From Sabellastarte sp. h YS-2021 (lineage: Eukaryota; Annelida; Polychaeta; Sabellida; Sabellidae), in NCBI GenBank assembly GCA_964017235.1, contig OZ024936.1:57897028-57961027 (forward strand): DNA of 64,000 nucleotides, written 5' to 3'. Below, one piece after another: positions 11,456 to 22,800 of the stretch (position 1 is the first letter of the stretch; every line of letters starts with the position of its first letter). The notes beneath the pieces are model-generated. The model did no database searches and had not been told where the DNA came from. It worked only from the letters and a program-made list of their open reading frames with translations. The position numbers and the translations under genes were made by a program.

Positions 11456-11794
11456 TACTCAAAAGTAGTACTGAAAATACACAATGAAGTACCTAAATGG
11501 CTATTACTCATGTACTGACAAAGCTATCAGTCCCAAATGCAATACCAAGCGAGCTATGGACATAACAATCTTGTATTCAAAATTGTAGTAAAATATCTTT
11601 AATTATTTTGGCTTAAATGCACGGAAACCAATGGGTACTGAAAATAGCTGTACTTAAGTATTACTCAGTAAGCAAAAGAGGTACAACAGCCAAAAGCAAT
11701 CCCAAGCAAGCTACTGACCCAATAAGCCTGCATACCAAATTTGGTGACAATAGCTCTAATACTTTTCCTTTAAATGAGCGGAAACCATGCGTGA

Positions 11795-11922
11795 CGCCGG
11801 ACATCGGACGCCGGACGCCGGACATCGGACATCGGACATCGGACAACGGACATCGGACATCGGACATCGGACGGCGAAAAAAGCAAAAATAATATATCCA
11901 CCCCCCAGGGGGGTGGACATAA
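11795..11922 (+). repeat. 7-bp CGGACAT/CGGACGC simple repeat and A1 3' hairpin
   Basis: About twelve 7-bp units of the CGGACAT or CGGACGC type (11796-11874) are followed by AAAAAAGCAAAAATAATATA and the terminal hairpin TCCACCCCCC/GGGGGGTGGA. A2 has about seven units, and A3 and A4 only one or two. Confidence 0.85.
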
Positions 11923-11935
11923 ATATGACAAAGCC

Positions 11936-12130
11936 TAGGGTGGATAGGCTTTTGCGATGAGATGAGCTTTCAGCTTCTTCTGAAAAGATAGAAGAGATGT
12001 GACAGAGCAGATGTCATCCAGCAACTCATTCCATACCTTTGGGGGGCAGCAGAAGCAAAACTGAAGCCAAATTTCTAAGTTGACTTATGAACAGATGGAA
12101 TAAACTGTGGCACCTCAAGAACTTTACCCT
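11936..12130 (-). pseudogene. CR1-like LINE reverse transcriptase, C-terminal tail
   Basis: Minus-strand translation gives PKVWNELLDDICSVTSLLSF followed by QKKLKAHLIAKAYPP and a stop at 11936. This is the typical end of CR1-clade LINE ORF2 (the P-K-x-W-N-x-L-P-D-D-I signature and a KKLKxHL helix). The preceding segment FGFSFASAAP is in the adjacent frame, displaced at a C-run near 12040-12046, and an in-frame stop lies at about 12080. It is therefore a dead 3' fragment. Element B2 starts about 25 bp further right, and A1 ends about 13 bp to the left. Confidence 0.75.
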
Positions 12131-12156
12131 CAATCTGGCTATTACCAGCATTTTAA

Positions 12157-12996
12157 AAATAGCATCAGAGATGCCTGTACCCCACAGCCTGGGGAAATAG
12201 TTTTCAACAACATGAGATATAGAGGTAGTGAAACAGTACAAAGATCGGGATACTTTCAGAGCAGTGTCAGTTATATTAAGGTCTAAATGATGCTTATGTA
12301 GAGAAAATAACATCTAAGAGAAACAAAATGTATGCAAAGATTAAAAGTATTAAAACAAGACAATGCAATAGCAAGATGACAGCATTAATCAGTAAACTAA
12401 AAACTATGATGTACACCTACAACCCCTAAGCAATGTCCCTACCAACTATCAACTTCCTACATTTTACAGTTTCAGAGATATTGCCTGGACAAAATTTTAG
12501 AGGTCAAGGTCACTACGGCAAGGTCAAATGTCAAATCAAGGTCAGAAATTGACGTTGCACACCTACAACCCCTATCCAATATCCCTACCAAGTATCCACT
12601 TCCTACACCTTACGGTTTCCGAGATATAGCCCGGACAAGATTTGATAGGTCAAGGTCACTACGGCAAGGTCAAATCAAGGTCAGACCATGACGTTGCACA
12701 CCTACCCCCCCTAACCAATATCCCTACCAAGTATCAACTTCCTGCACCTTACGGTTTCTGAGATATAGCCCGAACAAGATTTTCAAACTCAAGGTCACTA
12801 CGACAAGGTCAAATCAATGTCACACCATGACGTGGCACAGCTACACCTCCTAACCAATGTCCCTACCAAGTATCAACTTCCTACACCTTACAGTTTCTGA
12901 GATATAGCCAGGACAAACTTTTTCCCACTGCCCGCCCGCCCATCCGGACACCATGGGTGAAAACAATACCCTGACAGCCCTTAAGGGCTGTGGGGG
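12157..12996 (+). mobile_element. Element B, copy 2
   Basis: Begins AGCATCAGAGATGCCTGTAC with CCCACAGCC, carries three to four 146-bp type monomers (12420-12910, AGGTCAAGGTCACTACGG), then CCCGCCCGCCCATCCGG, GGTGAAAACAATACCC and the hairpin GACAGCCCTTAAGGGCTG ending about 12996. Structure as for B1, without the internal MITE. Confidence 0.8.
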
Positions 12997-12999
12997 AAA

Positions 13000-13400
13000 A
13001 ATGACTTAAATCTGCCCTGCAGTGGTCTTAAAGTTATGACAAAATCTAAGACAAATTTTTATCTAAGACCTTTTGTGAATCCCATTTTGTCTAAGCAAGA
13101 AAAGGTCTTAACTTTATGATAAAATTCTTGCAGAGTTAAGACTTTTCTCTTAAAGTTAAGACAATTTTTTGTCTAAGACCTTTTGTGAATCTTGGTCCAG
13201 ATTCACAAAGCCTCCTTTAACTTTCCTTACCAAAGGTCTACCTTGAAACTTAAGGAGGCAGCAAATATCCTTTAAATTTGTTAAACATTCTTTGAAGTAC
13301 ACTTCCTTAAATTTAAGATATGTCCTTAGCTTCCTTGAAATTCAAGGGAGTTTTCAAGGTGTCCTTTAAGGAAGAAGCTTTGTGAAACTGAAATAATATA
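13000..13400. mobile_element. Remnants of two MITE-like elements
   Basis: Two adjacent foldback-like segments. The first (to about 13195) is full of GTCTTAA/TTAAGAC repeats and ends AGACCTTTTGTGAATCTTGG. The second (about 13197-13388) starts CCAGATTCACAAAGCCTCC and ends GAAGCTTTGTGAAACTG, with CCTTTAA/TTAAGG repeats inside. The termini resemble the GTGAATAC MITE at 5192. Exact ends and target duplications cannot be fixed. Confidence 0.5.
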
Positions 13401-13893
13401 AAGCAGGGTAAAATTCAAGGAAATCCTTAAATTTAAGGTGACCTTTAACCGGCCACTGGACTGAATTTTGAGGGACACCACACAAAGTCTCCCAAATTCT
13501 ACAAGGGTTGAACCAATCTTTATACATTGGAAACAATCAATAAGATAGGATCAGAACCATCTTAAGAACATGCCATTAATGCCAAACCATCATCTGTAAG
13601 CAGCTCACAAATGTAGAATGGTCAATGGTGTCAAACCTGGCTGAAAAGCCAGTGCCCAAGCTTCCTCTTCATAATTTTAAGAAGGTTCATAATGTGGCAC
13701 ACTCATTAGAAGTAACGTGAAAGTTATGCCATAAAACAAAGTATGTCATCTATACTATAATCTCGCTACATGAGAAGTTAATTTTAAACATGATCTTGTA
13801 ATTTACACTGGATAAAACACCAGTGTGGGATCCACACAATTACAGAAAAAATCCCTCACCCAGGCAGGGAGAGCAGGATTTAACTACCCAATA
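13401..13893. other. Unassigned DNA, no gene seen
   Basis: AT-rich sequence without a convincing reading frame or repeat, ending at the MITE at 13894. Confidence 0.4.
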
Positions 13894-14113
13894 GAGTAAG
13901 AAATCTAAAATTCACCAGGAATCTAAAATTTGCCACCTCTAAAACCTTAGTTAATTTTATGAAAAAAAATGTTTTGTCTTAAAATTGGTATTTTTCAGTT
14001 AAAAAAGCCTTAATTTACTGTACGTTCAACAAATCTCACCACAATTCATTTATTTTATTAGTATTTTCACGTGGCGAATTTCAGATATCTGGCGAATTTT
14101 AAATTTCTTACTC
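13894..14113. mobile_element. 220-bp MITE, copy 1
   Basis: Terminal inverted repeats GAGTAAGAAATCTAAAATTC and GAATTTTAAATTTCTTACTC, each containing a second internal copy of the TCTAAAATTYGCCA motif. It is flanked by TA on both sides (13892-13893, 14114-14115). A second copy lies at 19352-19575 with the same interior landmark AAAAAGCCTTAAT. The TA duplication fits Tc1/mariner-type or PIF-like mobilisation, which cannot be decided here. Confidence 0.85.
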
Positions 14114-14590
14114 TATGTGCTGTATATAAACTAATACTGGAACATACAGACCAAGACATATTTTTTTACATTAGCTGGTGCCACTTCTGAAGTATAACTA
14201 GACAAAAGGTTTTTGTACACAAAAAACCGTGTCCATACAGCTGTTAATTTTACATAAAACGTTAAAGGAGCGATGTGAAGAGCCAAATGTTATTGGCTGA
14301 AGAGAAATTCTCTTGAAAGGATCATGCTAGGGTCACAAAAATAATCTGATATTAAGACTGTAAGGGAAAGTAGAAAAAAACCTATCTAAAAATAGAAATT
14401 GATCAGCTATGCAACGAGGTACTGGTCTGAAATTTTACTATTTAAAACCTGATCCCAAACAAGATGAAAAACATTAATTAAACAAAATACTGTAAATGCA
14501 ATAGGTTTAAAGCTACAAGTGATTTACTCAACTGCGATAACGTGAAAGTAACTGCACTGTAAACTGCCGACCATTAGTAAGCAGCTACCA

Positions 14591-14670
14591 ACTTTGCCAC
14601 ATAAGGTCCAGGGTTTGAACTGCTGACCTCGGAGGTGGGAGGCGTGTTACCACTGCACCGCCATGGCCCC
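14591..14670 (-). mobile_element. tRNA-derived SINE head
   Basis: Read on the minus strand, GGGGCCATGGCGGTGCAGTG is followed by an A-box like region (TGGCGGTGCAGTGG), then AGGTCAGCAGTTCAAACCC, a B box, at the right distance. This is the usual tRNA-related RNA polymerase III promoter of a SINE. A functional tRNA is unlikely: no good acceptor stem pairing is seen. The SINE body and tail are not delimited. Confidence 0.6.
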
Positions 14671-14952
14671 GTAAGTAGGTGAATAACATATTTTAACAAA
14701 ATACTCTAGATACAATACTTTTCAAGTTATAAGTGATTTTACTCATAGGGAACTAAAAAGTCCGAAAGAATCTATTACTCACTTAGCCATTGGGATAGAC
14801 TACCAATTTACTGACCATGTTGTAGCTATGGAAAAAGTAGCTGAACAACATATTTTTATAAAATGCTGCAAATGCAATACTTTTTATGCTAGAAGTGATT
14901 TACTGCAAAAATAATCAAGAAAGATCCAGGATTGATTCACACAAAGAAATCT

Positions 14953-15146
14953 ACTAGTGGTCTAGTACATATATGCAAGATAAGATAAATCTCTACAATA
15001 ATTGCTGAGAAAAACTGTGATTAAGTGTTGAAATTTTCACATTTTCACTACTAGTGGTCTAGTACATATATGCAAGATAAAATAAATCTCTACAATAATT
15101 GCGGAGAAAAACTATGACTAAGTGTTGAAATTTTCACACCTTGGGT
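14953..15146. repeat. 97-bp tandem duplication
   Basis: ACTAGTGGTCTAGTACATAT occurs at 14953 and 15050, and the two 97-bp copies differ at only a few positions. Confidence 0.9.
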
Positions 15147-15300
15147 GTGGGTTCCTCTTACAGCTCTCAGAAAGAGATGAATGGACTGATCTGCATGTGT
15201 TGAATAATTTATCATCCACTATGGACGAGGCTTTAAAAGAAAGCACTGATATGCAGAAGCTTTAAAATAAAGCAAGTATAACATTGTAGGTCATTGCTTT

Positions 15301-17100
15301 CACCCCTTTATAAGGGACGCTTAATTACAAAATTAACTGAAAGCTATGTTATCTGTAGATAATATCAATAATAGATGATGTTATTTTTACACTGTACTGT
15401 CACATAGTAAAGGAAATCAAAGAAATACAATGCAAAGTATATTATTATATGGACTTGTTAAATATTTTTTATATTCATCTTGGGCACATGGATCGCCAAT
15501 ATTCCTTCGGACGATGATACAAACTGGTCTAATATTAAAAAGGTAATTCAGAGATTTTCAATTGAAACTATCTGGGCACCTGAACAAGGATACATGTTTT
15601 TTTTTCATTATTGAAGTTTACAACAGTGTATTTTCTCCAAATTCCCATTTGCTGAGTGTGAAGAAAAGTGGAATCTAATGTTTAAGGTGGCATGAATCTG
15701 TATATTTTACAAAAAATAATTTGTCCATGTCATTGTTAACATACGATTATAAAGTCCATTTTATTAATATAAAAGGAAGAGAACAAAGGAATATATAGTG
15801 TTGTCATACCATGTAGGAAAAAGGTTTGTAACGTCAGTCTAAAACAAGGGGTTGCAAACTAAATTCACTTATCAGAGATGTGAAGGCAAATATTTCAAAA
15901 ACACAAACCAAAAACACTGTTAATTTGATTGTAAGATGTATCAGTAGAATAAGATGTGTACTGTGTCTTTAGCCATTTACACAGAAGATATCACTTCTCA
16001 AATCTGAATTTATGGCATAATTTATCAGGAGGTAAATACTTATAATAGGAGTATTCATTCAGAAAAGCCAAAAGTGTGTGATTAGCAAATAACACAGGGA
16101 AACTTTCATAGAATGTAAATAAAGAAAAACTGGCATCCAACAGAAAATTATTTAAAGTAAAGAAGATTGTTTATGTGTCATTTTTTTTGCAATTTTTAAC
16201 ACATTATGTCATTTAAGTGTTGTGTGTGTACATCTACAATGTCCAGACTTTAGTAAAACAGTGGACCAAATTCACAAAAACGAAAATAAACTAGGACCAA
16301 TAATAGCCCAGTTATGAGCACTTTTAGGTGTTGCTATTCTCGTTTGACCTTGAATAAGGGGTCTGAGTTCAAATCTGAGATGATGAGAAGACTCCCAGCC
16401 CATGATTTCCCATGGTTGCTTTCATATCCCCAACCACTAGGATAATAACAAGCGAGTTATAAGCATTTTTAAGTGTGGTAATCCTCATTTGACCTTAAAG
16501 GAGTTGCCCAAGGTCCAATCTGTCCACATTAGAAGACTCCCAGCCCATGATTTGCCATAGGTCTGTATCGCATCCCAAAACTCTATGAGCAATAATTAGC
16601 AAGTTGTAAGCACTTTTAAGTTTGGCTATCCTCATTTGGCCTTGACCACACCAAAAGATTCCCAGCCCATGATTTCCTACAGGTTGGTTTCATATCACAA
16701 ACCTCTTGGACCAATAATAAGCGAGCTATAAGCACTTTAAGTTTGGCTATCCTCGTTTGACCTTGAAGGTCCCTAACCTCTAGGACCCATAATAAGCAAG
16801 TTATAAGCACTTTTATGGGGCCCAAGGTCAAATCTGACCACACCAGAAGATTCCCAGCACATGATACCAAATTTGGTTGAAACACACCCAGTACTATCTG
16901 AGAAAATCTGGTGAAAAGGAAGTAGATTTTTTAAAACTTTTGATCATGTGACCTTGATACGGGTCAAATTTATGCCTGTCAAAAAATTTTCCCACACCTA
17001 TAGAAGATAACTGCCAAATATCATTTGGATAGGCCTAATATCAAGGCAGATACTGGGGGTGAAAACAATGAGCGTCCCCTTTTCAAGGGACACTTAATTA
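15301..17100 (+). mobile_element. Element C: tandem-repeat element with 3' hairpin
   Basis: The 5' motif AAGGGACGCTTAATTA (15312) is matched near the 3' end by GAGCGTCCCC...AAGGGACACTTAATTA (17080-17100). AGCGTCCC is the inverse of the 5' GGGACGCT, and the 3' end folds as GTCCC/GGGAC. The core (16300-16870) is a diverged tandem repeat. The hairpin is preceded by GGGTGAAAACAAT, the same motif that precedes the element B hairpin. The middle part (15350-16290) shows no gene. Element limits rest on a single copy. Confidence 0.55.
16300..16870. repeat. Diverged tandem repeat (about 125-146 bp) in element C
   Basis: Four degenerate units marked by GCACTTTTAAG(T/G)TTGG, CCTCATTTGACCTTGA and GATTCCCAGCCCATGATTTC, at about 16320, 16466, 16610 and 16733. 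Short minus-strand open frames through it are incidental. Confidence 0.75.
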
Positions 17101-17429
17101 CTGTCACAAATTTGTAAACAAGGGCAGAGATTTTCTTGATATGTCAGAGACAAATATGTGATAAACATCATTTGAAAAATATTTTTACAGAGCTTCAGCT
17201 CATTTTTCTGGCATTAAAATCAAATAGCAGAAAATTTTAAGCTAAAGATTTTAAGTATGGAAAGATTTCTGAGCTCATTTTCCGCATGATTTTGGAAATT
17301 ATGGACAAATTTTACTTCTTACTGAAGCCATATGATTTGTTTCAACGTTGACAATGTGTATGCGGACGTTAACATTGAATCATGAGAATACGTCAGTGAC
17401 TTCATGTGCTGGCATAGAAAAACAAGGCC

Positions 17430-18026
17430 ACTGCCGCAGCGGTTATCTCCCGCCTTAGAATCAGAACTAATGAAGAACTAAAGGCCTTTGTAGTAAGATA
17501 ACCCTTGACATTGAAGAAGGGGTCAAAGGTAAAAGTCAGCAATTGGAAAAAGAGTCTCGGGCCATGACTTCTTTTAAATTTGTTTTCACATTTGGAACCT
17601 CTAGGTGCAATGATAAGGGAGATATAAGGCCTTTTTAATAGGATAATCCCATTTGACATTAAACATGTGATATGGTGGCTATTTTGTTTTTAAAACTAGG
17701 CCATAATTACTATCAGGCTAGCTTTTCTAGCCATATATTTTGTGCAAATTTAATGAAGCTAGCTGGAATATTTCAAAATTTAGAGCACCTTTATGATTTT
17801 CAAACAATTGGCTATGGCGGCCACTTTGTTTTTCAAAATGAGGCTAAAATTTTGCACACAGGTTTTCGTAGAAAAAAAACATTACCTGCAAATTTGGTGA
17901 AGATATCTTTATAAATGAATGATATGTTAAGGTTTATGTAAAAACGTGACGAACGGACGGATGCACGTACGGAAGGCGTTTTATAATCTCCCGACCACGG
18001 CCTTCGGCCACAGGCGGGAAATAATT
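17430..18026 (+). mobile_element. Element D: short element with subterminal inverted repeat and 3' hairpin
   Basis: TTATCTCCCGCC at 17443-17454 is the inverse of GGCGGGAAATAA at the 3' end. The 3' end is a CG-rich stretch (GACGAACGGACGGATGCACG) and then the hairpin ATAATCTCCCGACCACGGCC/GGCCACAGGCGGGAAATAAT. The interior repeats a motif (GGTGGCTATTTTGTTTTTAAAA, with GGCGGCCACTTTGTTTTTCAA about 145 bp later). The outer hairpin arms are the same as in element E. Confidence 0.6.
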
Positions 18027-19351
18027 AAGAAATACATATATACGCTTTTATATATGGAATGCAATCAAATATTCACAAATGTCCCTTTCAGCAATTAATG
18101 ACAGTTTTAATTTTTACCCAATGAAAAGAACATAATTTTTGGATTTGTGGGTAGGGTATATTGTTTTAACAAAGCCAATAAACCTGAAACATATGAACGC
18201 TGCTCAATTATATTGGAGAGATATGGCTGAAAAAACTTTAACAAGCCTGAGCCCCCAGTAAACAGCTTATTACCTGCAAAAATGATTACATCCACAACCA
18301 GGTGTTAATGTTTTTGAGGTGCAAGTCATCAAGCAGAAAAAACACTGATATACACAAGAATATTTATTATTGAATGTTCCATATACATGTTGCCACATGT
18401 CAACATCTTGCTTGGAGTAATTACTTCTTGTATCCTTTATCAATGATAATATTTTAGTGAATTCATTCTATGATATTTGTAACATTCTTCAGGTATAGGT
18501 ATGACTACTTTCAATATTTTGTATGAAATTAACACAATAAAATAATGATAAGAAGATCACTTTTACCAAAATGTAACAAATATATATTTCATCCTAGACA
18601 ATGAAATTAATATGGAATGAATTAACTATTTCACCACTATCAATTAACAACCAGTTTATCTCATCACTAGAATTTATATCACAAGCATAAAAGTACTCAC
18701 ATACTGGTAAATGATTTCTGCTAGCAAGGTGTTTTTGTTCTCTCAAAATTAAAGAGAGAACCTTTACCTTATTAAAGAAACATAACATCAGCAAAGGCAA
18801 CTCAATTATCAGAACTTAGAGAACTTAAAAAGTTGATAAACACTGTTAGTCACAGTTTTCCTTTGATCTTGAATCTTAAAGTTTGCAGAATCCATACCAT
18901 CTGTTAAGAAAAACATGGGTGCTTTGTTTTGACAAAGTTTACTATCTCAATGGCCACTGAATATGAAATCGCAGTGTAAAATACCAATATGAGATACAGA
19001 ACACAGGCAACTAAGGTCAAAACCTGATACAATCATGCTTTACACATCAATTCAGTAACAGCATTCTTAAAGCAGCACTGCTATTTAGTAACATCATCTT
19101 TTAACATGAACCGTAACCAATTCTGGATCAAGCATTTCTTAATGGATCTATTGGGCATTGGTGGATTTTTGTGTTCTCTTAATGCTGATTTTTGTGCATA
19201 TGAAACCTTCCCTAGTGATTTCTTTGAGCAGAAATGCCATGCTTTACTTTCACAAACCTCACATTGAGTCAACAAGCCCATTCAATCACAGTAATATTAG
19301 AAATAATCTTTTTCAACATCCTGGAATCAGAAAGGTTTGGTACTGGTGGTA
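18027..19351. other. Region 3' of SF3B6, no gene seen
   Basis: AT-rich sequence with no supported reading frame and no recognisable repeat. It lies downstream of the SF3B6 stop codon and could contain part of its 3' untranslated region. TTTATT (AATAAA on the minus strand) occurs here near 18360 and within the MITE near 19510, but no poly(A) site can be chosen. Confidence 0.4.
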
Positions 19352-19575
19352 GAGTAAGAAATCTAAAATTCGCCAGAAATCTAAAATTCGCCACATACAC
19401 AATCTGAGTAAACTTACAGAAGAAAGTAATGTATTGTGATAAAATTGGTATTTCTTAGTTCAAAAAGCCTTAATCTACTAGACTTTCAGCAAATTTGACC
19501 TTACTTTGTTTATTTTATGAATATTTCTACATGCGGCAAATTTTAGATATGCTGCGAATTTTACATTCCTTAATC
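19352..19575. mobile_element. 224-bp MITE, copy 2
   Basis: Same terminal inverted repeats and interior as 13894-14113, slightly more decayed on its right end (CCTTAATC in place of CTTACTC). TA flanks at 19350-19351 and 19576-19577. It lies 176 bp beyond the SF3B6 stop codon, so it may be within the 3' untranslated region. Confidence 0.82.
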
Positions 19576-19751
19576 TATACTCATATGGAAAATATGCTTC
19601 CAACCCTTCACTGAAAAAGACCCGACATTTTCTTCTCCCTAAATGCCACTAGGTGGAATTCTACTGAACAGGTCTATCTCATGGGATATAACTGTATATA
19701 ACACACTTATGAAGAAACTATAACTAATGTACATTGGATTGTCAGATACTG

Positions 19752-19844
19752 TTATTTGGACATATCTGGGGTGCTCAGTCCATATTTGGCTTTCATACTG
19801 TCCAGTTCCTGTGTTTTTTTGTCAACGTCTGTCTTCTTATGTTG
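19752..19844 (-). CDS. SF3B6: SF3B6 exon 4, coding part
   Basis: Acceptor TTTGTTTTGTAG precedes CAA at 19844. Thirty codons ([20 protein letters not shown] then [10 protein letters not shown]) end in TAA at 19754-19752. It corresponds to the charged C-terminal tail of p14. Phase 0 joins exon 3 cleanly. Confidence 0.9.
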   Translation of the reverse strand, partial: QHKKTDVDKKTQELDSMKAKYGLSTPDMSK

Positions 19845-22800
19845 CTACAAAACAAACAAAAAAGTGAAAAAAATATATTAACACTGAATTTTACCTTCAA
19901 CATTATATACAATGTTTTGTCTAATATTAATTCATAAATGTTTTGTGAAATCTTTAAATTTTTTTTTTTAATGTAATTGTTTTATACACACAATAACTTC
20001 AGAATTGTGAAAGCAACTTTATGAAATCATTTAATATCCACATCTTTGGGAGGGTGAATAAAGTATTTTCAACCTATGACTGTGAGGCTAAAATGGTTAA
20101 CCGAATATACAGTTATCAAAGCATTAGCTGATGCCAATATTATTGGACCGGTTAACTGTTTTCTTATGTACATCAACTTAATGGGATTTTATGTAACTGT
20201 TAGAACTCTTAATATCTGGAGACAACACCTAAAAAGGTATCAAGGTTTAATTCTAATAGTATTTTTAGTGCTTAATCTCCATCTGATGCAGGTGTTCCAC
20301 TGGAGCCGACCGGGCGGTAACTAAGCATTTTTGGAGGGTCGGGACCAATGTTTACATGGTCGGTTAGGGTCGATTGTAAGTTCCCAGCCTGTCGGGGAGA
20401 GTCGGTGAAATATCAAACATGTTTGACCGTTGCCGACCCTTGTATCCAACCCTAAATTCTTCCACCTAGCAACAGGCCTGTCGGTTAACTTAAGGGCCTG
20501 TCGGTTACACTTCCAGGCTTGTCTGTAACCCTTCCAGGCTTGTTGTTTTCACTTGCAGGCCTGTCGTAACATGAAGCCGGCTTGTCTTTTGTAACTTAAG
20601 TACTGCTCATTTGCAGTCCATTTCCAGCATGATGTGAGGTAAAAATATGATAAAAAATGACAGAGAAACAGTGCAAGTGATCAGAATTTCCAGGTGAAGG
20701 TCCACATATATTCTATAATTAATTAAGAAACCTTAAAAAGTCTTTTCATTTGGTTCAATAAAATAAACTAAAATAAAATCCCAGCTTATTTCAGGAAAGA
20801 AATTTCTGGGCAAAAAGAGCATCAAGTATCGACCAATCAACAAATCTAAAACTAGGTCACTAGTAAATATGTGGATCCCATCACGAGACCAGAATACAGG
20901 GTGTTTACTTTCACGTCCAGAAAAAATGTGCTTTCTCAGAGGCTCGAAATTATTTGGTATAAATGTGTAGGAAAATTGCTCAGAGGGACGGAACTTTGAA
21001 GGGGTCCTTCCCAGAAGCTCGAAATTGGAGTATAAAAAGCAGAAACAAGCAAGAGGGTTTCATTGTCACGTCAGATATTGTTAGAAGCACACCTCTCTCT
21101 GCTTGTTTGTACAGGATATAACATTTTTAATAAAAATTTCATATTTTTAGTGGCCTTTTCGTTTCATAAATTGAAGCAGACATACATTAACTTTATTTTT
21201 TATATAACATTAAAGCACAAAATGTGAAAACTATAATTAAAATTAAAAAAAAATAAATTTGGACATTTTGCTCCTGTGATGGGATCCAAATATTCAGCCT
21301 TGACCTAGTTTAAGAATTGTTTATTGCTCGACACTTGATCCTCTTTATTCCCAAAAATTCATCAAAAACTGTAATGACAATGCCCACTGCAAGTCTGGTC
21401 GTGGGGTCCTGTATGTTTCTCCAGTCCTGTCTGTTTACCAGAACGGCTTGTCGGGACCTGCTACGGCTTGTCTGTTAGGGGTTTAAGGCTTGTCATAGTA
21501 CTTCTACAACTGGCCGTGCAATAAACATCCCTGACCCTACGTCTTGTCAAGAAGGTCAGTACGTCCTGTCTGTAAGTGTACCATCCTGTCGGGGATTTCA
21601 TAACCGACTCAGTATTTTCGCGCCTTTTTTTCTACGACCCTACGACTTTTGCAACCGACCCTAGAGTCGTAGGGTCGGTTACAGGGTCGGCTCCAGTGGA
21701 ACACCTGCATAAAGACAGACTCTAGGTGCACCAACAGAAAAAGCAGAGAACTGAGAGATACTGGGAAAAGCAGTAATTAGAGTGGATATGCTTGTGCAAA
21801 GAGATAGGTTTTGAGTTTCTTTCTCAATGAGTAGATAGGAGTGGCCGAACATACATCATCAGGCAAATCATTCCAAATCTTTGTAGCATCATAAGCGAAG
21901 CTGAGGCCAAATTAAAGTGTTCTATCCATGTGTCGTTTTCATTATTTCACAAAACATTCTAAACATCAGAGGCAGTTAAACAGTTAGTCAACGGTTAATG
22001 CAAGCCGACACCCAAGTACTAAATTATGCCAGTCATTTCAGCTATCTGCAGTCACTGCAGAAGATATAACGTATGCTTTTAATTCTGAAGATCAGAAAAT
22101 TTGTAAATGACAAAATTTTCCTCATATCCAGGTAAATATTACAAGACTAACTCCTTTACTGCAAAGGCAACGTGAACAAATGAATCAGTGTTGGCGATGA
22201 GCCCAAGGTATATTTGGGGAGTCACGTCCAGCCGACTAATCAACGACAGTTAGAATAGTGTTATTTTCGGTAACATATTTTAAAGTACGAATCGCTTAAT
22301 GCAGTGTAAAAGATGACAAAAGAACTGAATCCAACAAATATGTGCATATTGTCACATAAAATAGGTTAAAACCCAACTACAGCCGTGTTTTCTGCATTAT
22401 TTATGCATTCATGTAAAACAGGAAGTACCATTTACCTCCTGTATTGCCCACTTCCTGTCTAAAACATATGAACAAGAAGTTGTGGGAAAACAGCAAATTT
22501 ATTAAATGCTACAGATTATGGACATATATTTTCATTTTATTTCACATATTTATCATTTTTATTGCCTTTTAGAACATGAAACTTAAGATTTTTTTGGTAA
22601 ATTTAAATATTCTATGGTTATTCGTTGTCGACATGAATCGTACTTAACGAGTAGCCGGCATGAAATATTGGGAGTCGTGACGTCCCTAAAATATAAGGAG
22701 TCCCCAGCACTCCATTAGTGCGATTCAACGGAGTACAACAGGCAAATTTCTGTAATCAATAACCAGATCAACTACTTACAACCGTATCCACACATACCTT

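Larger units (their letters stand above)
7813..11922 (+). mobile_element. Element A, copy 1 (about 20 satellite monomers)
   Basis: 5' end AACTAGAAATAGGCCGCCCT, then a conserved leader with ATGTCCACCC, then a 169-bp satellite array (8020-11455), a conserved 3' region (AAAAGCAATCCCAAGCAAGC, CATACCAAATTTGGT), a 7-bp CGGACAT simple repeat, and a 3' hairpin TCCACCCCCC/GGGGGGTGGA at 11899-11920. Both ends agree with A2, A3 and A4, while flanking DNA differs among the four copies, which defines the element. No target-site duplication is visible. No coding capacity. It is inserted next to a LINE tail, and downstream of SF3B6. Confidence 0.85.
14114..15300. other. Intergenic DNA with diverged repeat fragments
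   Basis: No gene seen. 14390-14900 holds degraded relatives of the element E repeat (AATACTGTAAATGCAATAGG, GTGATTTACTCA, GAACAACATATTTTTA) around the SINE head at 14591-14670. A 97-bp tandem duplication follows at 14953-15146. Confidence 0.45.

Noticed and set aside
7813-11922. Canonical Helitron
   Set aside because: A 3' hairpin is present, but there is no CTRR terminus after it and no 5' TC. The Helentron-like reading is kept only as a hypothesis.
12026-12313. Possible protein reading ...HHLDLNITDTALKVSRSLYC on the minus strand in element B copies (also at 43583-43780)
   Set aside because: It spans the repeat B terminus and the LINE tail in a different frame from the LINE protein. Copies B1 and B3 do not keep the frame.
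14591-14670. Functional tRNA gene
   Set aside because: A- and B-box are recognisable, but no convincing acceptor stem or anticodon arm is formed; treated as a SINE head.
17672-17914. 80-codon open frame in element D
   Set aside because: Lies across a short internal duplication of a non-coding element and has no recognisable motif.
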